Source: Zopfochytrium polystomum
Taxonomy: Eukaryota; Chytridiomycota; Chytridiomycetes; Chytridiales; Chytridiaceae
NCBI GenBank assembly: GCA_025765615.1
Contig: JAIVFJ010000020.1
Location: forward strand, 248,001-312,000
Length of the DNA: 64,000 nucleotides
Direction: 5' to 3'
Positions 52,006 to 62,932 of the stretch are shown in pieces. The position numbers and the translations under genes are program-made. Each line of letters begins with the position of its first letter. Position 1 is the first letter of the stretch. The notes below the pieces were generated by a model, which was given only the letters and a program-made list of their open reading frames with translations, was not told the origin of the DNA and did no database searches.

Positions 52006-52795
52006 TGTTTGTGTGAATGCGGAGGAGACAGACGTAGACAGACAGACAACCACAAGAGACGGGGCAGGCAGTAAGACAGACAGCGAGCGAGACAGCCATT
52101 GGGTGGGTGGGGTGGGCGTGTCTTTCCCGTAGAGTGGATCCGCATTTCGCTCCGAGGCGGGTCTCTCTTGTTGTTGATTCCTGTTGTTTATTTTCTGTTT
52201 TCTTGTGGCTTTTCCAAGGGTGAGAGAACCCAATGCGTTGTCCGCTGCGAGAGTGACAAGGAAACGAACGGATTCGATTTCGCCCGCCAAGAAGACGCCG
52301 AGAGAGGGAGGAGAGAGCAGGGAGAGACAGATATGCTGCTCCCAACAAAAAAAAATGGCTGTCTCTCTCTCTCTCTCCCTCTCTCTCTCCCTCACCCCCC
52401 ACTCCCGGCTCTTTACTCCGCCGTCTGTCTGCCACCTCATCGCGCCTGTCTCGCCTTTGGCGTTTCCCCACAACAAGCGTATAAACAAACCGCTGGGTCT
52501 GTCTAGCTGTCCGTCCAGGGAGGCGCTCTCTCCAATTTTTCCGTGCTTTCTGTCAATCGTCATCTATCAATAATAATGGAAAAAAAAATTGGAAGAAATA
52601 AAAAAAAACAAACAAAGCAAAATATTTATTACAAACGAAATAAATATGAGGATCTGTCTTCCGATCCAATCACTCTCTTGACGAGACAGACCCAAAGCAG
52701 GACAGACACCGCGCCCAGAAAAGAGAGACATGCATGCCACAATTTTAATGAAAAGCAAAAATTTTCATCAGATGTCTCTCCCTTGTCTGACCTGG

Positions 52796-52811
52796 TCTCT
52801 CTCTCTCTCTC

Positions 52812-52861
<50 letters not shown>

Positions 52862-52863
52862 GC
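52796..52863 (+). repeat. CT microsatellite
   Basis: Nearly pure CT dinucleotides over about 65 bp in the intergenic region. Confidence 0.95.
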
Positions 52864-55386
52864 ACTCTGGCTTGAATCGCGTAGTCGAATGGTTGGAAGG
52901 TTGCCCCCTAAGATCTTCCATGTAATCTTAATTCTGTCTTAAAAATTGGCTAGTTTCCCTTCTCTCACTTTCTTCAACCAAATGACATTCACACGTTTGG
53001 GGCAGTAAGGTTACCATATGCATTCCTTGTGTGTGCCCTACTTGTCTTGTCAAGCCCAATAACAATACATTGAAATCTCAACTGGCAGAGGAGAAACACA
53101 AAAAAATAACAACAACAAAACATTCCTGATTGGCAAGCGCGGGGACTGGATTGATGGGCGGATGTCCTTCTCCGAGCACAGCGCCGACGGTGACTGTGAG
53201 CAACTGCGCGACAAGTTGAGGTGGAAAATCATCAAATCAAATTACATTCCGACGGTAGCCAAAGCGCCAGCGCTACCACGCGAGCGTTGCGAGCTGATCC
53301 AGGTGGTCAGAGCTTCGGGGGTCGCCGTGGCGGTTGCCAAAAGGGCGGGAAGACCTGCGCAGCCACCATAGGTGATTCGCAACGCTGCTTCGGAACCGAA
53401 AAATCGGCGTGGTGTTTGCGGAGTAGGTGGTGCCTGGGGATTTGATGATTTTTTTAGACGCGCAGCCAGTGCCGGTCATTCTTGTGAAAAAAATATTGAG
53501 GAGTGGATTGGATGCAAGTGCACAAGCTCAGCAGCTACGGAGGTGTCCCTTGACCAGTTGCCTTCTCCGGAACCCAAAGGACGATCGATTGGATCTCTCT
53601 CAGATCAAAACGATCGATCTGGATGGTTTTGACTCGAGATTGATGAAACAGATTCGTTCACCTACGTACCGTTAAGAAACCCACTCATAACCGACAGGAA
53701 AGCGATTTCTGGTAGAGGGCACCAGATGTAGTGAGCAAAACGTTATGAATCGAATCTGGTTGTAGACTGAACTCTAAACTAGGACTCACACATTGTGACA
53801 ACTACCTAACATTTGGGTGACAGTGCTCGCCAGAGTAGAAGGAATGTGGCATCCCTCTATATCTACTTCCATCTATTTACTATAACGTCCTCGCCTGAGC
53901 GAGGTCGACGTTTTCTGGTGCAGCACCAGCCCTGCGCAGTTGCAAGGAGTCCAACCCGATGAAGGGCAGCTGGGGCTTGTATTTACAGGAGGTTCATAGG
54001 GAACGGGGGGGTTTCAGTCGAAAACAAATCTAGTTTCTTAGAAATGGCATTTATTGAAGGTTGGATTTGTAAAGACAGTTGGGATTAGTAGGGCTGTTTC
54101 TTCGGAGAGTGGGATTAGGAGAGAAAGAAAAAAGAAGGAAGGAAGAGTGTCATTGTGGCAAGGAAAAAATGGAGAATGTTTCCTCCATTACATTTTCAAC
54201 CAATCTACGATTTTCTTTTCTCCATTAATTTTCCTCTGTTTCCACTTGAAACAACCCCGAATTTTTTTTTCGACATGTGCTTTTGCCTTTGTTGGGGTGT
54301 TTGTCACTCGTCTTTAATAGTACGGAGAAGTAGACGCCGCAGCGTTAAGAAGTTACACGATATATTGAGGCAGCTAGTAACAAAAGCGTCCCATCACGCG
54401 TTCGCAACGGTCCGTAAGGAAACTCAAAAGCGACTGTCAAGTCCCAAGAGCGGTTGCCCCGCCCACAATCGCCGAGCGGTGAGATCGGTTTCAGCTGTGA
54501 AACCGTATCGCCCACCACACCGGTGTTAGGCTTTTACCTAGCGTTGAGCCGTGAGCCGGAGCGCGTGCCTTTTGAGTCAGTCCGCAGAGGTGCCTTGGCT
54601 TTCCTACTGTAATGGCAAGCCGCGCATATATTCTCGTTTGTAATTGGACTCCTTCCGTGAGGCCCAGGCCGCGTGGTACGCAACGAGCGGCGCCGGCTTA
54701 GTCCAACAACACGTACATTGGCTGTCCCCATAGTGAATCACACGAGCACAGCAAATGGGCCATAGGCACTGGTGTCGTGGACAAATCCAGCAGTATAAAT
54801 AGCCAGACTTGATAGGCAGTATCTGCTTTGCAACTGGCTACGCCGCTGCAACACTATACACTCCGCTAAAGAAAAGTTATACTCTGTCCCTCATCGCTCG
54901 CCAAAACTCAAACAACAACTCCAATAGTACTCTGCTGATGCAGCATCCTCTCTCACAATATTACTGGTTGGAGCGCAAGCGGAAGCGGCGAAAGGGTGTT
55001 CAGGAGGCTCAGAGCCTTCAAGAGTGCCTCCACCACTGCGATGGGCAGCATTGACTGACCGGTGACGATGACTGCGCACCTGCGCTGCTGGCCCGACACG
55101 CAAGTTGACAAAAATGTAACGCTCATCGGTTGCCTTCACGTCTTTGGCGCCGAAGAGTCCACGGTGGTGCAATCTTCGGAGTCCAGACCAACCACGAATT
55201 GGAAGTGCTCAACCATCTACTCCACAACTAAAGCTTGCTTTTCATTTAATCCCGTAAGGGTCCGCTTGAGTCCGCATGCGCCCACTCTGAAGTGCTTGTA
55301 ATATTAATATGCTGACCATTGCCTTTTTTCTTCTTTTTTGCCTTGCTGTTTTGCTGGTCGTTCTCCCTTGTCGCTCACAATAAACC

Positions 55387-57172
55387 ATGGCGTGCCGCCT
55401 CCGAACTGCGACGCGCACGGCCGCCTTTGCCGCCGCGAACCCGACCTCAGGCCTCATGGCTCCTGCTGCCAGCGTCTCGCTTTCCCGCCCCAGCGTGTGT
55501 TTCCGCATGGTGAGTCGTGAAATGAGCTGCACAGGCAGGGTCCCACATCGATTCGATCTTGCGTGTTGAATACGATGCCCAAACACCCGCGCATTTCTTG
55601 CTCCGAGAAAAGAAGGGGCTACGTGCAAATAGGGCTTCAAGCGGAGAAGGTGATCCACTTAACCGCTATTTGTAGTCTACCTCCAGGTTGTTCGGCTCAT
55701 CCACGACGAGAACTTCACTTCCGGGAATAACCAATGTTCGTGTTCTGATTCACTACACCACCGTGAGTTGACAGTGCATCTATTTCACAGCTGGAGGGGC
55801 ACCCTGTTTACTTCGGCAAGCATACTGTTACTCTTATTCCGGGCGACGGCATCGGAATGGAGATGTCGAAGGCTGTCAAGTCGATCTTTGCGGCAGCGAA
55901 CGTCCCCATTGAGTGGGAGCAATTCGACCTCTCTGGCCTCAGCCAAGAGGTCGACGAGAAGCTCCTCGCCCAGGCGACCGACTCTATCCGTCGCAACCGA
56001 GTTGCGCTGAAGGGTAAGAGACCCACCTCACCGCACAGCCACCCTCCTTCTCCACCCGGAAGGTTACGAGATCTTCACCGAATTGTTGTCCGTGACGTTC
56101 CGAACTTCCGAAATGGAGGAGCTGAAAATTTTCGGAAGATCACAGACTCTGACAATCACATTATCGATCAACAGGAATCTTGTACACGCCCATTTCCAAG
56201 CACGGCCACACCTCATTGAACGTATTCTTCCGGAAGGACCTCGACATCTACGCGTCCATTACATTGATCAAAAACTTAAAAGGAAATTGGCCTACTCGAT
56301 CGAAGGAAGTGGACCTTGCTATCATTCGCGAGAACACTGAGGGCGAATACTCTGGCCAGGAGCACGCGGTAAGTTGGAAATGCAGCGAAAGCTCCCCAAC
56401 AGCATGAGAGGCTCTGATTTCCAAACAATAGCCCGTGAACGGCGTCGTCGAATCGCTCAAGGTTGTGACAAGGGCCAAGACGGAGCGGATTGCCCGCTTC
56501 GCCTTCGATTTTGCCCTGAAGAACGGAAGGAAGAAAGTTACAGCTATTCACAAAGCGAACATTATGTACGGCACTTTCGATAGTCGCAAAGGCGCGCTCA
56601 TAGGAGCTTTCTTACCATGTCCTTTTTCAAAGGAAAATCGGTGACGGCTTATTTTTGAATGTGTGCCGGGAAGTCGCCAAGAAGTACGAAAGCTCCGGCA
56701 TCAAGTTTGATGACATGATCGTGGACAATGCCGCCATGCAGCTCGTGTCAAAGCCGAACCAGTTCGATGTAATAGTCTGCGGGAACCTGTACGGGAACAT
56801 TCTTTCAAACATTGGCGCTGCACTTGTCGGTGGTCCGGGTATCGTTCCTGGCGCCAACATTGGCCGTGACTATGCCGTGTTTGAACCCGGCTGCCGTCAC
56901 GTCGGAATGGACCTTCAGGTGATTTTTTCGGGTGGACAGTCTGTTGTGCTCACTCGCTTACTGAATCTTAGGGGCGCAACGCGGCGAACCCGACATCCCT
57001 TCTGCTGTCTTCGCTCCATCTTCTGCGAGCACTGGACCTGCACTCCTACGCCGACCGCATCTCGCAGGCTCTATTTGAAGCCTTGGCGGCTGGGGCCAAC
57101 TTGACTCCGGACCTTGCGGGAAAGCACACCACAACTGAGTTCACCGCCGACATCATCTCCAGACTCAAATAG
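55387..57172 (+). CDS. IDH1: Mitochondrial NAD-dependent isocitrate dehydrogenase subunit 1
   Basis: Proposed exons 55387-55509, 55791-56013, 56175-56368, 56432-56565, 56633-56918 and 56972-57172 join in phase through GT...AG introns to a 386-residue protein. Residues 1-40 are Ala/Arg/Ser-rich without acidic residues and should be a mitochondrial targeting sequence. Then come [77 protein letters not shown], and VDNAAMQ followed by [20 protein letters not shown]. It matches the yeast IDH1-type (regulatory) subunit more than IDH2. The enzyme converts isocitrate to 2-oxoglutarate in the citric acid cycle as a complex with a second subunit. The 4th intron splits the ATG codon of KANIM. Confidence 0.93.
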
Positions 57173-57766
57173 GTTTAGCGCAAGTGCATGACCACCCTTT
57201 AACACGACGGCTATTGCTTTACTTTTGTATTCGCCTATTTGAGTGGAGTTTGCCTCTTTTCCTTGCCCCTGGATTGGTTGCTCACTGTCGTCTTCGTTGG
57301 CTTAAGGTGCTTCTCTTCCCTCAAAAGCTCTAATTCATTTCTGCCAGGGGGGTTGCAAATATTTTACAGTACAGTCGTTGTTAAACAGAGCAGCGCGGGT
57401 TTGGTTGGGAAAGATGGATGGAAGTGGGGTTGCGCGAGATGGCACCCCAAAGAGAGATGGCGATGGCGCAAGGGGCAGCCGAGCTTTTTGTGGGATTGGC
57501 GTTGGCGGAAGCCACTCCTTCACCATTATTGGCTGAGGGATCCAAGTCTCCCACTTCCGGCAGCTGGAACCAGGACCCCCGCTGCACGAAAATGATGGAC
57601 TTTTCCTGTACGACACGCGTTCAGCCGCTGCTGCAACCAATTCTTCCCGCAGCTTGCCTCAACCGGCGTCAGGTCAAAAATGAAACGGGGGGCCTCTTGC
57701 CGTCTTAAAGTAGTGCAATCGTATTCAGCTTTCAGCTGGTTCGGCCCAGCGAAAAAGTCGCTGACC
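57173..57766. other. Intergenic DNA between IDH1 and the phosphatase-like gene
   Basis: Convergent 3' ends: the IDH1 stop at 57172 and the minus-strand stop at 57767. Short open frames on both strands have no recognisable domain. Nothing else seen. Confidence 0.5.
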
Positions 57767-59371
57767 CTACTCAAGCAGTAGAGCCTGCACCATCAACGAC
57801 ATCTCTCCCTCATCTTCGTCATCAGCTCCTTCCAGCCTCAGCCGAAGCTGCTCCTCTCTCTCCTGCCTTGACGCCGTAGGCCCGCCCGCAGAATCCCTTC
57901 CCCTGAGGTAAGACATCATGGCCGGTGGCGACATCACTATTGGGAGCTCCGCGCCCGTGGCCGCAGATCCCTCCCCTACAATCAACCGCGACAACGCTTG
58001 CCGCCCGACGGCCGTTGTGGCCGTCATATTGGCTATGCCACTCGTCCCAGCCCCTGCCCCTGAGGCTACACCTCCTCCTCCTCCCACCTCCTCGAGCACA
58101 GCGGGAGACCCCTGCCGAGCCGGTGGCGGCATCGTCATCGCGAGCGAGGCTCCAGAGTAACCGCCGACTTCGCTGGGAGGGATAAGCGGCGACCCCAGCT
58201 CCGACGCGGCGGTCGACGGCACTCGCCGCGGAGTCGTCGGCGATGAGTGGACCCCGGAGGACGGAGTGGGTCCTCCCGCCTGAGCGTAGACCTGCAACGA
58301 GGGACGTCCGGATCCCGGGACGGACTGCTGCGAACCCGGCGGCGGCGACGGCGAACGAGATGACGTGGACCGCAGCTTGCGGCGACCGGAGTGTGCAGGC
58401 AGAGGCAGAGGTGGATGTCCTTCCTCGTGTGTGTTTAGACGGGAAGGTTGCGAGGATGAGCCAGACTGAGACGAGTAGTGGGACGATGCGGTTGACGATG
58501 TAGATAGACTGTGCTGCGGTGTAGGCGGCGGTTGCGGCGGTTGCGGAAACTTGATCCGTATGGTAGGGTGTTTCTTGAACGGTACAACACCGCCCCAAAG
58601 CCATTTAGGGATGTTGGCGTATTGGGAAGGCGAAGAAGATTGGCCGCCATGCGAAGGGTTGGACGGCATCCTCGGAGTGAACATGTGGTGCCGCGGCAAA
58701 ATGTTGCTTCCACTCCCAGGAACCGCTGAAGTAGAAGTAGCAAATGAGGCCGAAGCGACCATGCCTGATGGCGGGGAGGCAGACTGGTGGGATGGAGCAT
58801 GATTGTGGTGACTGGCCCCAACGAGTTCGACCTCCCCCGAAAAACGTTCGATGAACTCCCAGACCTCCTTGCCAGCCACAAGCTCTTCTCCTCCGAGAAA
58901 GCGGGTATACTCCGTAATCGCGGACGAAATCGTCCATAGCTGCAGTTTCCTCAGGGCTAGTATAACCAGTCCAGTAACCAGACACCCATCTAAACAATGC
59001 ACGTAAAGCGGGAGGCGCGACGCGTCGGTAAGAACCTGTAAAATGGCCGAGCACCGCGAGAACGACAGCGGAATCGAGTCTTCCTTTGGCTTGTCGACGC
59101 GGATGTGAACGAGGGTGATGCCGGACGCTTCAGCCAGGGATCGGAGCTCTGGAGTCGCCGGGTCTGGAGTGAGGGAGAGGATGGTCCGCAGGCGCAGCCG
59201 TCGCAAAAACCGATGGTTTCGAGGCTTTGGGTACGATCCACGGAACAGATCCTCCTGGACGGCCGAGAAGCGGAACGGCGGGAACAGAGGCGGCAGGCTG
59301 GAGGTCCGCGGCGCCGACGTGAGCAATACCTTTGTGGTGGTGGCGGCCGACGGGGTGGCCGTTGCCGACAT
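57767..59371 (-). CDS. Oca/Siw14-type tyrosine phosphatase-like protein, probably catalytically altered
   Basis: The frame from ATG 59371 (MSATATPSAATTTKVLLTSA) runs 534 codons without introns. Residues about 30-190 match the fungal Oca/Siw14 family: FRFSAVQEDLFRGSYPKPRN, TILSLTPDPATPELRSLAEA, then YVHCLDGCLVTGLVILALRK with LQLWTISSAITEYTRFLGGE. The active-site Cys is present, but the Arg of the Cx5R loop is replaced by Val (C-LDGCL-V). Classical phosphate transfer is therefore doubtful, as in the Oca members with degenerate loops. The C-terminal 330 residues are Ser/Pro/Gly-rich and contain FKKHPTIRIKFPQPP. It is divergent from LSM1 across 188 bp. Confidence 0.82.
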   Translation of the reverse strand: MSATATPSAATTTKVLLTSAPRTSSLPPLFPPFRFSAVQEDLFRGSYPKPRNHRFLRRLRLRTILSLTPDPATPELRSLAEASGITLVHIRVDKPKEDSIPLSFSRCSAILQVLTDASRLPLYVHCLDGCLVTGLVILALRKLQLWTISSAITEYTRFLGGEELVAGKEVWEFIERFSGEVELVGASHHNHAPSHQSASPPSGMVASASFATSTSAVPGSGSNILPRHHMFTPRMPSNPSHGGQSSSPSQYANIPKWLWGGVVPFKKHPTIRIKFPQPPQPPPTPQHSLSTSSTASSHYSSQSGSSSQPSRLNTHEEGHPPLPLPAHSGRRKLRSTSSRSPSPPPGSQQSVPGSGRPSLQVYAQAGGPTPSSGVHSSPTTPRRVPSTAASELGSPLIPPSEVGGYSGASLAMTMPPPARQGSPAVLEEVGGGGGVASGAGAGTSGIANMTATTAVGRQALSRLIVGEGSAATGAELPIVMSPPAMMSYLRGRDSAGGPTASRQEREEQLRLRLEGADDEDEGEMSLMVQALLLE

Positions 59372-59559
59372 TTGACACGCAGGGGGTGTGCAAGTCCGAT
59401 TGGTGGTGTTGGAAACACACAAAGAAAGAAAACAACCTCAACGCCGCCGCGACACACCGAGAAGCTCGCATCGCACTCGGTAATTGGATCGACTGGGGGG
59501 CTATCACTCGCATTCGATCGCGTGGCCACGACGAACATACCTCCCCTTGCGCGGAGACA
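59372..59559. promoter_or_regulatory. Bidirectional promoter region between OCA-like and LSM1 genes
   Basis: Only 188 bp separate the two divergent start codons, so both promoters must lie here or in the neighbouring gene. No TATA box was seen. Confidence 0.55.
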
Positions 59560-60207
59560 ATGGACATTGATACGTTCGTGCCTGGATCGGCCAACCTCGT
59601 AGATCTGGTGGACAGTTGAGTGCCTTGGGAATTGGGGCCGCCAGGGGGGCAGACGCTGCCTTGCAAGGAACGAACTGCTGAGCCATCCCGCTTTCACTTG
59701 ACGATTAGAAAAACTCTTGGTAATACTTCGAGACGGTAGAAAGCTGGTGGGATGGCTGCGGTCTTACGACCAGTTTGGTGAGAATTTGACCATCTTTGCC
59801 GATCACGGCTACGAGCCTTGTGCGCGCTTTCTCAAATCTCGCATTTCTCCGTTGCAGCAAACTTGGTTCTTCAAGATACGGTTGAGCGGTATCACCTTGG
59901 AACGACGTTCGGTGAGGATTACAGAGGGATTTTCGTTATTCGCGGAGAAAACGTTGTCCTCGTCGGGGAGGTGGTAAGAAGTTTTCCATAATGACCCCCG
60001 CCCCATCCTTATGGTCATCTCGCTCAATTGTAGGACGAGACGAAAGAGTCGAAGTTACTATCATCAATGACAGAGGTGTCTGGGTCCCAAATTTCCGCCA
60101 TCACCAAGGATCAGCTTGATGAACGGATTCGCAAGGACAAGATCCGCAATCGAGTACTGCACGAGCGTGGTTTCAGTGTGGACGCTTTCGAGCATGATCG
60201 ATATTGA
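59560..60207 (+). CDS. LSM1: U6-like Sm protein LSM1 (mRNA decay)
   Basis: Exons 59560-59614, 59709-59777, 59858-59973 and 60034-60207 join in phase to 137 residues, close to LSM1 of other eukaryotes. It starts MDIDTFVPGSANLVDLVD. Sm motif 1 reads LLVILRDGRKLVGWLRSYDQ, then FANLVLQDTVERYHLG, and motif 2 reads GIFVIRGENVVLVGEVDE. The LSM1-specific C-terminal helix ends with NRVLHERGFSVDAFEHDRY. LSM1 is the subunit that defines the cytoplasmic Lsm1-7 ring, which binds oligoadenylated mRNA 3' ends and promotes decapping. Introns are 94, 80 and 60 bp. Confidence 0.93.
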
Positions 60208-60665
60208 GGCATCAGTTCTCCGGCCGTCTGCGGTCGCCCCAATCTCAACACCCGAGCCTCACACGACCAACGCCAGGAGTATTAACCGACCTTCATCATT
60301 TCGAACATTGGGTGCAAATATTGGTCACAAATGCGAACAAAAAACGGATAGTGTGGGCATGTTTGTTTTCCCGCAAGTACTCAACAAAACACACACACAC
60401 ACACACACATTCAGAAATGTAAATACTGTCTTTGTATCACGAGCGAAGGGAGAAAGAGAGAGATGAGCTGGAATGCAAGAATGAATGCTCTCTTTTCAAC
60501 GTTACACCCCCTCACTTGCATACTGTAAAGTAACACTGCAATCAGGATAAGCCAATGTGAATATTATTTAATAAATATTTACAATAAATACATTTCATAC
60601 TCGGAACGAACGTGCTGAAATGCAAGGGGTGACACCTTATTGCACGCATCCAAAGGGAAGGAAAA

Positions 60666-60707
<42 letters not shown>

Positions 60708-60899
60708 AGACAGAGGCAGAGAGAGAGAGAGAAAGGAGCGCAGATACAGTATTTGCAGATTGCGCCTCCTGCCTTCTCATCACCATCACCACAGTCGTTG
60801 CTGTCTCTCCGCGCATCCCATTCTTCTCTTCCGCCTGCCCGCCCGCCTGCCTGCGTCGATCCAGTCAGTGCGCTACTGGAGCGTTGCGAGGCGATCGTC
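60208..60899. other. Intergenic DNA, LSM1 to ZIP gene
   Basis: Contains a CA-repeat at 60389-60409, an A-run at about 60667-60696, and GA-rich DNA to 60736. The last ~150 bp are pyrimidine-rich and probably form the ZIP gene 5' UTR. No gene seen. Confidence 0.55.
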
Positions 60900-62520
60900 A
60901 TGGGCCCTTTCGCATGGTTGTTCCTTCTCTCGTCGGCGATGCTGACCGGATCGTTCCTGGTCGGATCCATCCCGCTCGCATTCCATCTGTCCGACGCTCG
61001 GCTGCGCATACTCTCCACCTTTGGGTCCGGCCTGCTCGTCGGCACCGCCCTGATCGTCATCATCCCAGAGGGCGTCGAGACCCTCCAGTCCGTGTCCGAC
61101 CAGCTCGCCCTTCGCAGCAGCCGTGGCTCCTTCCCCGGAGGCGATCCGCTTCGTGCGACCGGCGGCGACGGCGGCACTGGATCAGGCTCGAGGCCGCGCT
61201 ACGGGAAGGCCGCCGCCGCAGCCGGGCACAACCACCACAACGACGGCGGCGTTGTCGACGGCGACTTGGACGACTCCGGCCCGGGTGTGCGGCACGCCCA
61301 CCCGCGACGGTGGGCCGCCGCCAGGAACCTACTACCCCAAGAAGACGAGTACGAAGAGCGGAGGCTTCCGCCGCCCGCTCCGGGGGCGGCAGGGGCGGCA
61401 GGGGACCCTGCGAACAACCCTGTCGCCGACCTCATGCCGGACGATGACCCCGCCGCGGACCATCAGCCGTCGCCCGTGTCCCCGGACGCCGGTTCCGGCG
61501 GCAGCGGCGGCTTCGACGAGGACCAAGCGAGCCGGGACGGTACAAGCCATAGCGACCACAAACACGAACATGACCACGACGACGAGGACTCCACCCATGG
61601 CTACATTGGCCCGTCCATGACGTTTGGCTTCCTCTTCATGCTGCTCCTCGACCAGTTTGGCAACTACCTCGCCTCCAGCAGGAGCCTGGGCGGCGGCGGC
61701 ATGGGCATCGTCGGCGGTAGCGGTCCGGACGGCCACGTCTCGCACATCGCCATCAGCGAGTTCCGCAGCGAGGCCCCCGTGGATCTCGTCACCGGCGGCG
61801 GGGACCCCGGCGAGACCCGCCCGGGCAGCGCCAGCGGAGGGAGCAGCACCGGTAGCGTCAAGGGCAGCGGCAGCGGCGGCGGCGGCGGCCCACACGACGA
61901 CGACGACGAACGCAGCCAGTTTTCGTCCCCGTCCGCGGCCTACGGCGGCGGCCACCACCACCACAACAACAACGCGCGCCGAAAGAGCGGCCTGGGCAAA
62001 ATGGCGGCCACCCTCGGCCTGGTCGTCCACGCCGCCGCCGACGGTATCGCCCTGGGCGCCGCCGTCGCCACCGACCAGTCCACCCTCGGCATGATCGTGT
62101 TCCTCGCCATCATGCTGCACAAGGCGCCCACCGCGTTTGGCCTCGTCACCCACTTGCTGCGCGAGGGCGCGTCGCGAAAGACCATCAGGCAGCACCTCCT
62201 CGCCTTTTCCCTCGCCGCCCCGCTGGGCGCCTTTGCAACGTTCTTGGTGCTGACACAGGTCGGCTGGGACGACGCGCTCGGCATGCGGACCTGGACTGGC
62301 ATCTTGCTGCTGTTCAGCGCCGGATCCTTCCTCTACGTCGCGACCGTCCACATCCTGCCCGAGATCTACGCCAAGCCTGGAGGCGCGGGGGGAGGATCCG
62401 GGCACCACCACCACGCCCACGGTGGCCAGCACGGCTCGGATCACTTGCTCACGACGCCGCAGGTTGTCGCCCTGGTGGCCGGCATGTTTGCGCCGTACTT
62501 CCTAATGATCAAGGTTCCGT

Positions 62521-62553
<33 letters not shown>

Positions 62554-62781
62554 TGTTTTTGATTTTGTCAGACTGACATTCGCATGGGTCCTCTTTTATT
62601 ATTAAGCATACCCACTGAAAGGACTATAATGAGACAAAGAATAGCGGATGAGCAGGACCGGAGGAAGAAAGGGGGTCCTGAAAACTGCAACGTAAGTGTG
62701 ACATCTCAAGGGGGGTTTCAAGGCTACAATCAACAAAGAGGAAAAAAGAAGAACTGTGCGAAAAGGGGAACCTTAAATTGA
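60900..62781 (+). CDS. ZIP-family zinc transporter (SLC39A9/ZIP9-like)
   Basis: Exon 1 is 60900-62513 (538 codons). A probable 58-bp intron with a long T-run follows, then exon 2 at 62572-62781. The start ATG at 60900 precedes a signal-anchor-like first membrane segment (MGPFAWLFLLSSAMLTGSFL). LLVGTALIVIIPEGVETL is the ZIP9 second segment. A variable loop rich in Gly, Ala, Asp and His (about 65-235) ends in HSDHKHEHDHDDEDSTHG. The core then reads LGLVVHAAADGIALGAAVAT (TM4, His and Asp metal ligands) and IMLHKAPTAFGLVTHLLREG (TM5, HKxP), followed by FSAGSFLYVATVHILPEIY. It would move zinc into the cytosol from the Golgi or outside. About twice the usual ZIP9 length because of the loops. The 3' end is tentative. 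Confidence 0.87.
62514..62571 (+). other. Probable last intron of the ZIP gene with poly(T) tract
   Basis: Runs from GTTCCG to TTTTGTCAG and includes T-runs totalling more than 40 T. The weak donor and the expanded pyrimidine tract make this junction less certain than the others. Confidence 0.5.
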
Positions 62782-62932
62782 ACAGCCTTACAATTGAGGA
62801 ACAGACGATGTACCCTGGTCAGAAAGGGGTAGAAAGAATAGATTCTATGTAAAGAGGGTTGCGGTGGGAGAAGAGGAAACCGAAAGGAATCTTATGATTC
62901 ACACTTGCCGAGAGCGGTTTTCCCCATCGCCA

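Larger units (their letters stand above)
51381..55386. other. Intergenic region rich in simple repeats
   Basis: The GA-rich tract 51826-52005 and its surroundings form the presumed cyclin 5' UTR and promoter. CT tracts occur at 52357-52391 and 52796-52863. Between 53100 and 53680 are overlapping short plus-strand frames without known domains (for example LDLSQIKTIDLDGFDSRLMK). 53690-54760 and 54800-55320 have no recognisable gene. A minus-strand frame at 54891-55172 is open but unassigned. The last ~60 bp form the IDH promoter and 5' UTR. Confidence 0.45.

Noticed and set aside
51484..52563. Long minus-strand open frames upstream of the cyclin start
   Set aside because: They arise from GA/CT dinucleotide repeats that keep frames open. 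No ATG leads into the cyclin frame from them.
53162..53675. Overlapping plus-strand frames that could be exons of a small gene
   Set aside because: I could not connect them with consistent splice phases or recognise a family.
54891..55172. Minus-strand frame of 93 codons upstream of IDH1
   Set aside because: No recognisable domain, no splice partner, no supporting context. Left as unassigned intergenic DNA.
60667..60736. A-run plus GA repeat as a possible retroposed tail (LINE or SINE insertion)
   Set aside because: No flanking duplication and no adjacent repeat body recognised. Kept as a simple repeat.
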